Source: Microbacterium atlanticum (GTDB taxonomy: Bacteria > Actinomycetota > Actinomycetes > Actinomycetales > Microbacteriaceae). Taken from it: 64,000 nt of DNA. The stretch is from NCBI RefSeq assembly GCF_015277815.1, contig NZ_CP063813.1:3100001-3164000 (forward strand), given 5' to 3'. The notes below the pieces were generated by a model. That model saw nothing but the letters and a program-made list of their open reading frames with translations. It ran no database searches and was not told where the DNA came from. Below are positions 53,897-62,021 of the stretch, in pieces. Within the stretch, counting starts at the first letter, position 1; each line of letters opens with the position of its first letter. Made by a program: the position numbers and the translations under genes.

Positions 53897-53914
53897 TCTG
53901 TGAACGTGCACAGA
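53897..53914. promoter_or_regulatory. LacI-type operator of the beta-galactoside operon (proximal)
   Basis: TCTGTGAACGTGCACAGA is an 18-bp dyad centred on ACGT/CGTG with arms TCTGTG and CACAGA. It is almost identical to the second site 46 bp away, which argues strongly for a common repressor, the LacI protein at 54013. Confidence 0.75.
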
Positions 53915-53942
53915 GACGGCCTCACGAAAGCGTCCGGCGATT

Positions 53943-53960
53943 TCTGTGAACGTACACAGA
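53943..53960. promoter_or_regulatory. LacI-type operator of the beta-galactoside operon (distal)
   Basis: TCTGTGAACGTACACAGA differs from the proximal site at one base and is the more symmetric of the two (arms TCTGTG and CACAGA around ACGT). It is 40 bp upstream of the -10 box of the lacI-type gene. Confidence 0.75.
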
Positions 53961-54000
53961 GTGCCACCGACGTGCCCGTGGTGTCAACACCTCCGCGCAG

Positions 54001-54006
54001 TACAGT
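54001..54006 (+). promoter_or_regulatory. -10 box of the LacI gene (leaderless arrangement)
   Basis: TACAGT is followed by six bases and the ATG at 54013, with no room for a ribosome site. Confidence 0.5.
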
Positions 54007-54012
54007 GAGTCG

Positions 54013-55035
54013 ATGACCACCAGGCAGGCCCGATCCAAGCGAGCCACCGTGCACGACGTCGCGCTAGCAGCGGGGGTCTCGCGAGGAACCGTGAGCCGAT
54101 ACGTGAACGGCGATCGCTACGTCTCGGCATCGGCGCGCGAGGCGATCCAGGAGGCCATCGCGAAGGTGGGCTACGTGCCCAACACCGCGGCACGCAACCT
54201 CGTCATGCAGCGCACGCAGGCCGTCGGGTTCATCGTGCACGAGCCCCACTCGCTGTTCGTCGAGGATCCCAACATCGGCGCGATCCTCCTCGGCGCGAAC
54301 ACCCGCCTGTCCGAGGCCGACCACCAGATGGCCGTGCTCATCGTCGACACCGAGCGCGACACCGAGCGGGTGGCGCGGTACCTCTCAGGGGGCCTCGTCG
54401 ACGGCGTCATCATCGTCTCCGCCCGTGCGGACGACCCGATCACGCGCGTGGTCGAGCGCCTCGAGCTGCCCGCCGCCTACGTCGGCCACCCGCCCGGGGC
54501 TGCCGACTCCGCCTCGTTCGTCGTGATCGACAACGCCGGCGCCGCCGAAGCGATCACGCGTCGCCTGGCCGAGACCGGCCGGCGGCGCATCGGCATGATC
54601 GCCGCCGCACTCGACCGCGACTCGGGCGCCGACCGGCTGCGCGGGTTCCGCACGGCGCTCGGCGCGTCCTTCGACGAGGCGCTCGTCGAGCCCGTGCCCC
54701 TCTACTCCTACTCGGCGGGCACGGCCGGCATGCGGCGGCTGCTCGAACGCGCCCCCGACCTGGACGGAGTGTTCGCGGCATCCGACGCCGTCGCCGCCGG
54801 CGCGATCGAGGCGATCAAGGAGACCGGTCGCCAGGTGCCGGATGACATCGGCGTCGTCGGGTTCGACGACAGCGCATGGGCGCTGCGGACGACCCCCGCG
54901 CTCTCGACCGTGCGCCAGCCGGCCGCCGGGCTCGGCGCGGAGGCGGCCGGCCTCGTCCTCGCCCGGCTGCGCGGCGACGAGACCCCCGCGGAGATGCGAC
55001 TGGACTGCGAGATCGTCTGGCGCGGCACCGCCTGA
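54013..55035 (+). CDS. LacI-family repressor of the beta-galactoside operon
   Basis: 340 residues. The helix-turn-helix is at residues 11-35 (ATVHDVALAAGVSRGTVSRY), followed by hinge YVPNTAARNLVMQRTQ and a PBP-like ligand domain (GVFAASDAVAAGAIEAIKET and DIGVVGFDDSAWA). It is divergent from the GH42 operon with two nearly identical 18-bp operators between, and should be released by a galactoside. The start codon follows a TACAGT box directly. The 335-bp gap after it shows no gene of its own. Confidence 0.92.
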   Translation: MTTRQARSKRATVHDVALAAGVSRGTVSRYVNGDRYVSASAREAIQEAIAKVGYVPNTAARNLVMQRTQAVGFIVHEPHSLFVEDPNIGAILLGANTRLSEADHQMAVLIVDTERDTERVARYLSGGLVDGVIIVSARADDPITRVVERLELPAAYVGHPPGAADSASFVVIDNAGAAEAITRRLAETGRRRIGMIAAALDRDSGADRLRGFRTALGASFDEALVEPVPLYSYSAGTAGMRRLLERAPDLDGVFAASDAVAAGAIEAIKETGRQVPDDIGVVGFDDSAWALRTTPALSTVRQPAAGLGAEAAGLVLARLRGDETPAEMRLDCEIVWRGTA

Positions 55036-55370
55036 CAAGCCCCCGAACGCCGGCGGGCGGCATCCGTGCCCCTCAGCCGCGCAGGCACGGCCCCGGCGCC
55101 CGCGGGTCCGGAAGACGCGACCGGCGACACGTCCCGCGCGGCGAGCGCGGCGCGGGCGAACTCCTCCACCTACATCGACGACGCCCTGCGCCCGGAGGCC
55201 GCGGGCGACGACGAGGCCGAACTGCGCATCGCCCACCTGGTGCACTCCCCCGGCTCGTTCTGCAGCGCGGGAAGCGTGCCGTTCACGGAGGAGTCCGCCC
55301 CGGCGCTCGCGTGACGGGCGCCGCCAGCTCATCGGAATAGGACCCCCACCACGGCGGGTTGGCTTCAGTG
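55036..55370. other. Gap with an uncertain small reading frame
   Basis: 335 bp between the LacI and monooxygenase genes. A frame of 82 codons (GTG 55066 to 55314, + strand) contains a protein-like stretch (AELRIAHLVHSPGSFCSAGS), but its composition is otherwise Ala/Gly/Arg-rich. It has no ribosome site and matches no family I know. I regard it as unlikely to be a gene. No operator or terminator hairpin stood out. Confidence 0.25.
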
Positions 55371-56435
55371 ATGAGCACCGCCACCTCCGCCCCGGCCCTG
55401 TCCGTCCTCGACCTCGTGCCGGTGCGCAGCGGCCAGACGAGCGCACAGGCGGTCGCGGCATCCCTCGCCCTCACCGCCGCCGCCGACCGGCTGGGGTACC
55501 GCCGCTACTGGTTCGCCGAGCACCACAACATGCCGGCCGTCGCCTCGACGACGCCGCCGGTGCTGGCCGCGGCGGCGGCGGCTCGCACCACGCGGATCCG
55601 CCTCGGCTCGGGCGGCGTGATGCTGCCCAATCACTCCCCGCTCGTCGTGGCCGAACAGTTCGCGGCGCTCGAGGCGCTGGCGCCGGGGCGCATCGACCTC
55701 GGCCTCGGGCGGGCGCCCGGCTCCGACCCCGTCATCACTCAGCTGCTGCGGCAGAGCGGCACCACGAGCGACGTCGAGCGCTTCCCCGACCACGTGCGCG
55801 ACATCATGCGCCTGGTCGCGCCCGAGGGCGCAAGCCTGCGGTTCACCTCGGGTGGCACCTACGACGTGCACGCGACGCCGGCTGCGACCACCACGCCGGA
55901 GGTCTGGCTGCTGGGGTCGAGCGACTACTCGGCGCAGCTCGCCGCGGCGCTCGGGCTGCCCTACGTGTTCGCGAACCACTTCTCGGGTGAAGGGCTGGAA
56001 CGCGCGCTCGGGCTGTACCGGTCGGCCTTCCAGCCGTCCGAATCCCTCGCGGCACCGCGTACATTCCTCACGGCGAATGTCCTCGTCGCGCCGACGCAGC
56101 AGGAGGCCGACGAGCGCGCCCTCCCCAACCTCCGCATGACCGCGCGGTTGCGGACCAACCGCCCGCTGGTCGCTCTCGAGACGGTCGAGCACTCGCTCGC
56201 GAACGCGGCCGAGTTCGCCGGCCTCGGCGACACCGTCATGGCCTCGGCGCGCGCGAAGTGGTTCGTGGGCACGGCCGAGGCCGTGGCATCCGATCTCCGC
56301 GCGTTCGCCGCGCAGCACGACGTCGACGAGGTCATGATCTCGCCCATCGCGGGATCGTATGAGAACGAGCCGATGGATGCGGCCCCCGGCCGGCTGCAGA
56401 CCCTCGAGCTGCTCGCGGCCGAGCTCGGCCGGTGA
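55371..56435 (+). CDS. LLM-class flavin-dependent oxidoreductase (luciferase-like monooxygenase)
   Basis: 354 residues of the bacterial luciferase-like fold. Conserved blocks are SVLDLVPVRSGQTSAQA at the start, RRYWFAEHHNMPAVASTTP, IRLGSGGVMLPNHSPLVVAE and RIDLGLGRAPGSDP, which form the FMN or F420 site. This branch (alkanal-monooxygenase-like, MsnO8 type) lacks an assigned substrate. The ATG at 55371 was preferred over a TTG four codons earlier. It converges on pheA with 13 bp between stops. It probably works in the cytoplasm with reduced flavin. Confidence 0.87.
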   Translation: MSTATSAPALSVLDLVPVRSGQTSAQAVAASLALTAAADRLGYRRYWFAEHHNMPAVASTTPPVLAAAAAARTTRIRLGSGGVMLPNHSPLVVAEQFAALEALAPGRIDLGLGRAPGSDPVITQLLRQSGTTSDVERFPDHVRDIMRLVAPEGASLRFTSGGTYDVHATPAATTTPEVWLLGSSDYSAQLAAALGLPYVFANHFSGEGLERALGLYRSAFQPSESLAAPRTFLTANVLVAPTQQEADERALPNLRMTARLRTNRPLVALETVEHSLANAAEFAGLGDTVMASARAKWFVGTAEAVASDLRAFAAQHDVDEVMISPIAGSYENEPMDAAPGRLQTLELLAAELGR

Positions 56436-56448
56436 GAGCGGGCCCGGC

Positions 56449-57429
56449 TCAGTCCTGCGGGTCGGGCTCCCCGGAGATGAGGCCGCGCAGCCAGTCCCTG
56501 GCCTCGACGAACACGTCGTCGGAGTACCGCTCGGGGTAGCGCACCACCGCGCGGTCGGCGCGCGGATACGAGCCGAGGAAGATCACCCGCGGGCTGAAGC
56601 GGCGCAGCCCCATCAGCGCGTCGGCCATGCGCTCGTCCTCGAGGTGGCCGTCGGCGTCGACGACGAAGCGGTAGCGGCCGAGCTCGTCGCCGATCGGACG
56701 CGAGGCCAGGAGCGACAGGTTGATGCCCCGGGTGGCGAACTGCTCGAGCATCTCCAGCAGCGCACCGGGGTGGTCGTCGGGCAGCTCGACGATGAGCGAC
56801 GTCTTGTCGGCGCCGGTGGGAGGCGGCGGCACGACCGTCCGGCTCACCAGCACGAAGCGCGTCACGGCGTTCGGGTTGTCGCCGATGTCGGAGGCCAGCA
56901 GCTCGAGGTCGTGATGCTCGAGGATCCCGGGAGGCGCGATCGCGGCATCCGCGTCGCTGGATCCGTCCAGCAGCCCCATGGCGCTGGCGACGTTGCTCGC
57001 CGACGGCACGTGCGCGTGAGCGGGCAGCGTCCGCGAGAGCCACTGCAGGCACTGCGCATAGGCGACGGGGTGGGCGGCGATGAGCGAGACGTCGTCCAGC
57101 CGCGTGCCCGGGCGGCCGACGAGCACGAACTCGACGGGCACCAGGTACTCCCCGACGATGCGCAGTCCGGGCACGGTGGCCAGCGCGTCCTGCGCCGTCG
57201 ACACGCCGCCGTCGACGGAGTTCTCGATCGCGATCATCGCCGCGTCGGACCGCCCGGCGACGACGTCGGCCAGCGCCTCTCCGACGTTGCGCACCGGCCG
57301 CCAGTCGTGGCCGCGCGCCTCGGGCACCTGCGCGAGCGCCGCCTCGGTGAAGGTTCCCGCAGGCCCGAGGTAGCTGTACGTGCGGCGGGCGGGAGCGGAT
57401 GCCTCGGGGGCGGCGGCCTCGGAAGTCAC
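56449..57429 (-). CDS. pheA: Prephenate dehydratase
   Basis: 326 residues. The catalytic PDT domain covers about 17-205 (YLGPAGTFTEAAL start, AMIAIENSVDGGVSTAQDAL, NPNAVTRFVLVS with the essential Thr-Arg-Phe). The regulatory ACT domain with SLIVELPDDHPGALLEMLEQ covers about 215-295. It converts prephenate to phenylpyruvate in phenylalanine synthesis and should be feedback-inhibited by phenylalanine through ACT. No chorismate mutase domain is fused. The GTG start follows TAGGCT by seven bases (see the -10 entry), so translation is probably leaderless. Confidence 0.95.
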   Translation of the reverse strand: MTSEAAAPEASAPARRTYSYLGPAGTFTEAALAQVPEARGHDWRPVRNVGEALADVVAGRSDAAMIAIENSVDGGVSTAQDALATVPGLRIVGEYLVPVEFVLVGRPGTRLDDVSLIAAHPVAYAQCLQWLSRTLPAHAHVPSASNVASAMGLLDGSSDADAAIAPPGILEHHDLELLASDIGDNPNAVTRFVLVSRTVVPPPPTGADKTSLIVELPDDHPGALLEMLEQFATRGINLSLLASRPIGDELGRYRFVVDADGHLEDERMADALMGLRRFSPRVIFLGSYPRADRAVVRYPERYSDDVFVEARDWLRGLISGEPDPQD

Positions 57430-57436
57430 GCGTGTC

Positions 57437-57442
57437 AGCCTA
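57437..57442 (-). promoter_or_regulatory. -10 box of pheA (leaderless arrangement)
   Basis: On the minus strand TAGGCT (57442-57437) is followed by seven bases and the GTG start codon of pheA. Confidence 0.55.
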
Positions 57443-57448
57443 TCCGCG

Positions 57449-57544
57449 TTCAGGATTCAGTCCGCCCGTTGGGGCGTGCGGGCGCCGGCCCGGGTTTCCC
57501 GCGGCCGCGCCGGGGAACGGTGCCCGGGGAGACTGAATGCTGAA
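57449..57544. repeat. Large imperfect inverted repeat between pheA and pgm
   Basis: TTCAGGATTCAGT (57449-57461) and ACTGAATGCTGAA (57532-57544) are inverted repeats with one mismatch. CCGTT and AACGG (inside) extend the symmetry around a GC-rich centre. It can form a long interrupted cruciform in the gap between divergent genes. It could be a regulatory structure or a mobile-element remnant. Confidence 0.5.
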
Positions 57545-57621
57545 CCGCGACTTCCTCTATCCGTTACGCCGACGGCGTCAAGCCTGTGCAGCGCCCCGGG
57601 TGGACGGGCAGACTGGGACGC

Positions 57622-59265
57622 ATGAGCCGAGCAGGACAGCCCGCCGAAGCCTCCGACCTCATCGACATCGATGAGCTGATCGCCGCGTACTACGACGTCG
57701 TACCCGATCCGGCCGCTGCCGAGCAGCGCGTCGTGTTCGGCACGAGTGGGCACCGCGGCTCGTCCCTTTCGGGCAGCTTCAACGAGACCCACATCCTGGC
57801 GACGACCCAGGCGATCGTCGACTACCGCCGGTCGCAGGGCATCGAGGGTCCGCTCTTCCTCGGGCGCGACACGCACGGCCTCTCGCTGCCCGCAGAGCGC
57901 AGCGCGATCGAGGTGCTCGTCGCGAACGGCATCGACGTGCGCGTGGACGCGCGGGACTCGTGGGTGCCGACGCCGGCCCTCAGCCACGCGATCCTCACGT
58001 ACAACCGCGGCCGGGATGCCGCCGATCCAGGCCGGGCCGACGGCATCGTCGTGACTCCCAGCCACAATCCGCCGCGCGACGGCGGCTTCAAGTACAACCC
58101 GCCGAACGGCGGACCGGCCGACACCGACGCCACCGGGTGGATCGCCGACCGCGCGAACGAGCTCATCGCGGCGCGCCTCGAGGGCGTCGCGCGGACGCCG
58201 TTCAAGGACATCGACGCCGACACGCTCGGGCAGTACGACTTCCGCGACGCCTACGTGCGAGATCTGGGGAGCATCATCGACGTCGATGCGATCCGGTCGG
58301 CGGGCGTGCGCATCGGCGCCGACCCGCTGGGCGGTGCGTCGGTCGAGTACTGGGCTCTGATCGCGGAGGTGCACGCCCTCGACCTGACCGTGGTGAACCC
58401 CGACGTCGACCCGACGTGGAAGTTCATGACGCTGGACTGGGACGAGAAGATCCGCATGGACCCGTCGTCGCCGTCGGCGATGGCGGGGCTCATCGGCCGC
58501 CGCGCGGAGTACGACATCCTCACCGGCAACGACGCCGACGCCGACCGCCACGGCATCGTCACGCCGGACGCCGGCCTGATGAACCCCAACCACTACCTCG
58601 CGGTCGCGATCGACTACCTGTATGCGCACCGCCCCGACTGGCCGACGGATGCCGCGATCGGCAAGACCCTCGTCAGCTCCATGATCATCGACCGGGTCGC
58701 CGAGTCGCTGGGGCGTCCCCTGCTCGAGGTGCCGGTCGGGTTCAAGTGGTTCGTCCCCGGCCTGCTCGACGGCTCGGTCGCCTTCGGCGGCGAGGAGTCC
58801 GCCGGCGCGTCGTTCCTCCGCAAGGACGGCACGGTCTGGACGACCGACAAGGACGGCATCCTGCTCTGCCTCCTCGCCGCCGAGATCCTCGCGGTGACGG
58901 GGAAGACGCCGTCGCAGCGGTACGCCGAGCTCGAGGCCGAGTTCGGAGCGTCGGCGTACCAGCGCGTGGACGCCCCGGCATCCGCCGCCCAGAAGGCCGC
59001 GCTCGGCAAGCTGGCACCCGAGTCGGTTTCTGCCACGGAGCTCGCCGGCGAGCCGATCACCGCCAAGCTGTCGCACGCGCCGGGCAACGGCGCGGCCATC
59101 GGCGGCCTGAAGGTGCAGACCGAGCACGCGTGGTTCGCCGCGCGCCCCTCGGGCACCGAGGACGTCTACAAGCTCTACGCCGAGTCGCTGCGCGGCCCGG
59201 AGCACCTCGCACAGGTGCAGGCGGAGGCACGAGAGGTGGTGGCGGCCGCCATCTCGGGAGCGTGA
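57622..59265 (+). CDS. pgm: Alpha-phosphoglucomutase
   Basis: 547 residues of the alpha-D-phosphohexomutase superfamily. FGTSGHRGSSL opens the fold. The active-site phosphoserine is Ser147 in TPSHNPPRDGG, the metal loop is GNDADADRHG, the sugar-binding loop is FGGEESAG, and the phosphate-binding loop near the end is RPSGTEDVYK. It interconverts glucose 1- and 6-phosphate, linking glucan or amylosucrase products with glycolysis and nucleotide-sugar supply. A CAGACT lies seven bases before the ATG and there is no ribosome site. A 21-bp perfect hairpin follows the stop codon by 42 bases. Confidence 0.95.
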   Translation: MSRAGQPAEASDLIDIDELIAAYYDVVPDPAAAEQRVVFGTSGHRGSSLSGSFNETHILATTQAIVDYRRSQGIEGPLFLGRDTHGLSLPAERSAIEVLVANGIDVRVDARDSWVPTPALSHAILTYNRGRDAADPGRADGIVVTPSHNPPRDGGFKYNPPNGGPADTDATGWIADRANELIAARLEGVARTPFKDIDADTLGQYDFRDAYVRDLGSIIDVDAIRSAGVRIGADPLGGASVEYWALIAEVHALDLTVVNPDVDPTWKFMTLDWDEKIRMDPSSPSAMAGLIGRRAEYDILTGNDADADRHGIVTPDAGLMNPNHYLAVAIDYLYAHRPDWPTDAAIGKTLVSSMIIDRVAESLGRPLLEVPVGFKWFVPGLLDGSVAFGGEESAGASFLRKDGTVWTTDKDGILLCLLAAEILAVTGKTPSQRYAELEAEFGASAYQRVDAPASAAQKAALGKLAPESVSATELAGEPITAKLSHAPGNGAAIGGLKVQTEHAWFAARPSGTEDVYKLYAESLRGPEHLAQVQAEAREVVAAAISGA

Positions 59266-59307
59266 CGTCGGTGCGCGGCATCCGCTCGGGTTCCGCGCAC
59301 AGACGCC

Positions 59308-59353
59308 GGAACGCGCGAACCCCCATGCCGGAGCATGGGGGTTCGCGCGTTCC
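59308..59353. terminator. Long perfect bidirectional terminator hairpin
   Basis: Bases 59308-59328 pair without mismatch with 59333-59353 around a four-base CGGA loop, a 21-bp stem. It lies between the convergent pgm and GlsB-like genes. There is no U-tract on either side. Confidence 0.75.
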
Positions 59354-59402
59354 GTGAGCCTCTCGGACGTCCGCCGAGGGGGCGGACCGTCCGGAACCCT
59401 TG

Positions 59403-59681
59403 TCAGCGCGCGACGCCGCGGCGGCGCGTGACGGCCACGTAGATGCCGAGCACGATGATCGAGCCGATGATCGAGCCGATGATGCCCGACGGCTGCAGGA
59501 AGCCGCCGTTGGGGTCGGCGCCGAAGATCAGGAAGCCGAGGAAGCCGCCGACGAACGACCCGACGATGCCGAGCACGATCGTCATCAGGATCCCGATGCT
59601 CTGCTTGCCCGGGATGACGGCGCGAGCGATGAGCCCGGCGATGAGGCCGATGATGATGAGGCCGATGATGGTCCAGAGCAT
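59403..59681 (-). CDS. GlsB/YeaQ/YmgE-type transglycosylase-associated membrane protein
   Basis: 92 residues with three hydrophobic helices and glycine-rich turns (GLIAGLIARAVIPGKQSIGI, GIVGSFVGGFLGFLIFG), the pattern of the GlsB/YeaQ/YmgE family. Members are small membrane proteins induced by stress, with unknown mechanism. AAGGAG lies seven bases before the ATG. It ends in a basic TRRRGVAR tail. It is a single gene, converging on pgm across a strong hairpin and divergent from the DUF6807 gene. Confidence 0.88.
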   Translation of the reverse strand: MLWTIIGLIIIGLIAGLIARAVIPGKQSIGILMTIVLGIVGSFVGGFLGFLIFGADPNGGFLQPSGIIGSIIGSIIVLGIYVAVTRRRGVAR

Positions 59682-59811
59682 TGATCTCTCCTTTTCTCGT
59701 GGACGCTGCGGGGGGTTGCGGCGTCTCTTGTGAGATGACCAAGACGCTACCGTCACTGTCGATTCTGCTGTGAGAATCCGAATGCCCCTATCCTTTGGGG
59801 CTTGCGGACGC

Positions 59812-59817
59812 TACAAT
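59812..59817 (+). promoter_or_regulatory. -10 box of the DUF6807 gene
   Basis: TACAAT, preceded by TGC-like context, is one base from consensus TATAAT. It lies 48 bases before the chosen ATG; a second in-frame ATG at 59830 is only 12 bases away. Confidence 0.45.
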
Positions 59818-59837
59818 CACACGCTCTTGATGAAGGG

Positions 59838-59849
59838 CAAGCGTTTTCC
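59838..59849. promoter_or_regulatory. LacI-like half-operator motif upstream of the DUF6807 gene
   Basis: CAAGCGTTTTCC lies between the -10 box and the ATG. It shares AAGCGTTTWCC with a site at the start of the ABC gene (62031) and resembles the AGCGCTTTCC sites at 63878 and 63950. A LacI protein encoded at 60878 is the obvious candidate binder. Confidence 0.4.
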
Positions 59850-59865
59850 AAGGATCTGCGCCACA

Positions 59866-60789
59866 ATGGACCACGTGCCGGATCTCCTGCTTCATCTCCA
59901 CGAAACCGAACTCATCGTCACCGCCGCCGGCGTGGACATCGCCCGGTACGCGTTCGACGCGGATGGCCCGGTCACGGAGGGCCCCAAGCCCTTCTTCCAT
60001 CCGATCCGCGCGCTGGACGGCGCGCCGCTCACGGCATACCGCCCGTGGGACCACCGGTGGCACAAGGGACTGCAGTTCACGTGGACACACGTGTCGGGTG
60101 AGAACTTCTGGGGCGGGCCGACGTATCGGCGCGACGCCGGGTACGTCGCCCTGGACAACGTCGGCCGCATGCGCCACGACCGCTTCACGACGGTGGCCCA
60201 CGCCGGCTCGGAGGTCTCGTTCACCGAGGAGCTCACCTGGATCACGCAGGCCGGCGCGGAGTGGATCACCGAGGTCCGCACGCACCGCTTCCACGGCCTC
60301 GACGAAGAGCGCGGCCTCTGGGTGCTCGACTTCGCCACGACGCTGCGCAACGTATCGGGCCGTGACCTGGAGCTCGGCAGTCCGACGACCGAAGGTCGCC
60401 CGAACGCCGGCTACACCGGGTACGCGATCCGGATGCCTCGGGCGTGGACGGGAGGCCGGGTGCTGGCCGCCGGCCTCCCGGACGACGCCGGGACGGAACC
60501 GCTCATGGGCCGGGAGACGCCGTGGGTGGCGTTCTCCGGCGAGCACGACGAGGTCGACGGCGGCGGTACCGTGATCGCGTTCGCCGGCACGTCGACCGGT
60601 GCCCCCGCCATCCGCTGGTTCGTTCGCAGCGAGCCCTTCCCGATCCTCGCGCCGTCGGCGTCGTTCGACGAGCACGTCCTGATGGCACCCGGCGCCGAGC
60701 TCCGGCTCGCGCACCGCCACGCGTTCGGCTCCCGCGTCTGGTCTCCCGACGAGACCCGGGCGATCGCCGGGGAGCTGACGCCGTCGTGA
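59866..60789 (+). CDS. DUF6807 (PmoA-type) protein
   Basis: 307 residues. Sequence blocks KPFFHPIRALDGAPLTAYRP, DHRWHKGLQFTWTHVSGENF and SPTTEGRPNAGYTGYAIRMP define DUF6807, a beta-rich family often annotated PmoA and found near sugar dehydrogenases and LacI regulators in actinobacteria. Its biochemical role is unknown, but position suggests sugar metabolism. No signal peptide. The ATG at 59866 follows AAGGAT; a start 12 codons earlier (59830) is possible. It is followed 88 bp later by a LacI gene on the same strand, so the two may be co-regulated. Confidence 0.83.
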   Translation: MDHVPDLLLHLHETELIVTAAGVDIARYAFDADGPVTEGPKPFFHPIRALDGAPLTAYRPWDHRWHKGLQFTWTHVSGENFWGGPTYRRDAGYVALDNVGRMRHDRFTTVAHAGSEVSFTEELTWITQAGAEWITEVRTHRFHGLDEERGLWVLDFATTLRNVSGRDLELGSPTTEGRPNAGYTGYAIRMPRAWTGGRVLAAGLPDDAGTEPLMGRETPWVAFSGEHDEVDGGGTVIAFAGTSTGAPAIRWFVRSEPFPILAPSASFDEHVLMAPGAELRLAHRHAFGSRVWSPDETRAIAGELTPS

Positions 60790-60877
60790 CCCGCTCCGGG
60801 CGGCACACGCCTACCATGGTCGGACCGATCGCCCGCGGGATCCGTCCCGGCGGCGGCGATCAGACGGGACGAGCGCG

Positions 60878-61885
60878 ATGAAGCGAGTGGGCATCCGCGA
60901 TGTCGCGGAGCGCGCCGGCGTCTCGATCAGCACGGTGTCCAACGCCCTCAATCGCCCCCAGATGGTGAGCGAGGGGCTCGTGGCGCGGGTCCGCACCGCG
61001 GCCGAGCAGCTCGGGTACGTCCCGCTTCAGGCGGCGCAGGCGCTGCGCGCCGGGCGGTCGGGCCTCCTGGGGATGACCGTCATCAACATCGCCAACCCGT
61101 TCTTCGCCGACATGGTCGCCGGCGCCGAGGATGCCGCATCCGCCGCCGGCCTTCGCGTGCTCGTCGGGAACAGCTCCGACGACGTCGCGAAGGAGCGGGA
61201 CCACCTCGAGCTCTTCGAGCGCGTGCACGTCGAGGGGGCGCTGGTGAGCCCGTTCGGACCTCTCGCACCATGGCTCGACCGGCTGCGCGGGCGCGGCATC
61301 CCCGTCGTCCTCGTCGATGCCGCCGACGACACCGGGGAGCTGCCCTCGGTCTCGTTCGACGACGTGGCCGGCGGCCGCCTCGCCGCCGAGCACCTGCTCG
61401 CCTCGGGTCGACGGCGGCTGGCGTTCGTCGGCGCCCGCGGGGAGGTGCGGCAGGTCCGCGAGCGGCTGGAGGGTGCGCGGCTCGCCGTCGCGGCGTGCCC
61501 GGGCGCCACGATCGAGCCGGTCTGGACCGAGCGGACCACCTCCGCGCGGGGAGTCGCCTTCGGCGAGCAGCTCGCCGCGCGGTCGCCCCGGGATCGGCCG
61601 GACGGCCTGGTCGCCTCCAACGATCACCTCGCGATCGGCCTCGTCCACGGCCTGATCGCCGGCGGTGTCCGCGTGCCCGACGATGTCGCCGTCGTCGGCT
61701 ACGACGACATCGAGTTCGCCGCGATCGCGGCCGTACCGCTCACGTCGGTGCGGCAGCCGGCACGTGAGATGGGCCGGGCCGCCGCCGAACTCCTCCTCGC
61801 CCGCCTGTCCGGCGCGTCCGGCTCCGACCTCGCGAGCGTGGTCTATCAGCCCGAGCTCGTCGTGCGCGCCTCGACGGCCGGGTAG
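60878..61885 (+). CDS. LacI-family transcriptional regulator
   Basis: 335 residues. The helix-turn-helix is at the N-terminus (GIRDVAERAGVSISTVSNAL), then the hinge LGYVPLQAAQALRAGRSG and a PBP-like ligand domain with VASNDHLAIGLVHGLIAGGV and VAVVGYDDIEFAAIA. It presumably controls the DUF6807 gene and perhaps other sites with the AGCGYTTWCC motif. The ATG lies after a moderate GGGACGAG. A TACCAT at 60812 may be its own -10 box. Effector unknown. Confidence 0.9.
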   Translation: MKRVGIRDVAERAGVSISTVSNALNRPQMVSEGLVARVRTAAEQLGYVPLQAAQALRAGRSGLLGMTVINIANPFFADMVAGAEDAASAAGLRVLVGNSSDDVAKERDHLELFERVHVEGALVSPFGPLAPWLDRLRGRGIPVVLVDAADDTGELPSVSFDDVAGGRLAAEHLLASGRRRLAFVGARGEVRQVRERLEGARLAVAACPGATIEPVWTERTTSARGVAFGEQLAARSPRDRPDGLVASNDHLAIGLVHGLIAGGVRVPDDVAVVGYDDIEFAAIAAVPLTSVRQPAREMGRAAAELLLARLSGASGSDLASVVYQPELVVRASTAG

Positions 61886-61920
61886 CCCGGTCTTCTGCTC
61901 GTTCGCGGGGGCGGCGCCCA

Positions 61921-61981
61921 GCCGGGCGGCGGCGAGCCTCGGGTATCCGGGCGCCCGGCCGGGCGACGGCGAGCCTCGGGT
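61921..61981. repeat. Two-copy 24-bp direct repeat
   Basis: GCCGGGCGGCGGCGAGCCTC (61921-) followed by GGGT recurs at 61958-61981 with one change (GGCGA to GACGG context), period 37 bp. It is in the gap between the LacI and ABC genes. No function is apparent. Confidence 0.5.
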
Positions 61982-62009
61982 GGCGGGCCGCGGGGTGGCG
62001 GCATCCGTC

Positions 62010-62015
62010 TAGCAT
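62010..62015 (+). promoter_or_regulatory. -10 box of the ABC exporter gene (leaderless arrangement)
   Basis: TAGCAT is followed by six bases and the ATG at 62022. Confidence 0.5.
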
Positions 62016-62021
62016 GTCCTC

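Noticed and set aside
55066..55314. 82-codon possible gene after the LacI gene
   Set aside because: No ribosome site, skewed composition and no family; treated as non-coding at low confidence.
57457..59742. 761-codon minus-strand frame opposite pgm
   Set aside because: Antisense shadow of pgm with His/Val/Arg-rich sequence. The only genuine minus-strand gene there is the short GlsB-like protein in another frame.
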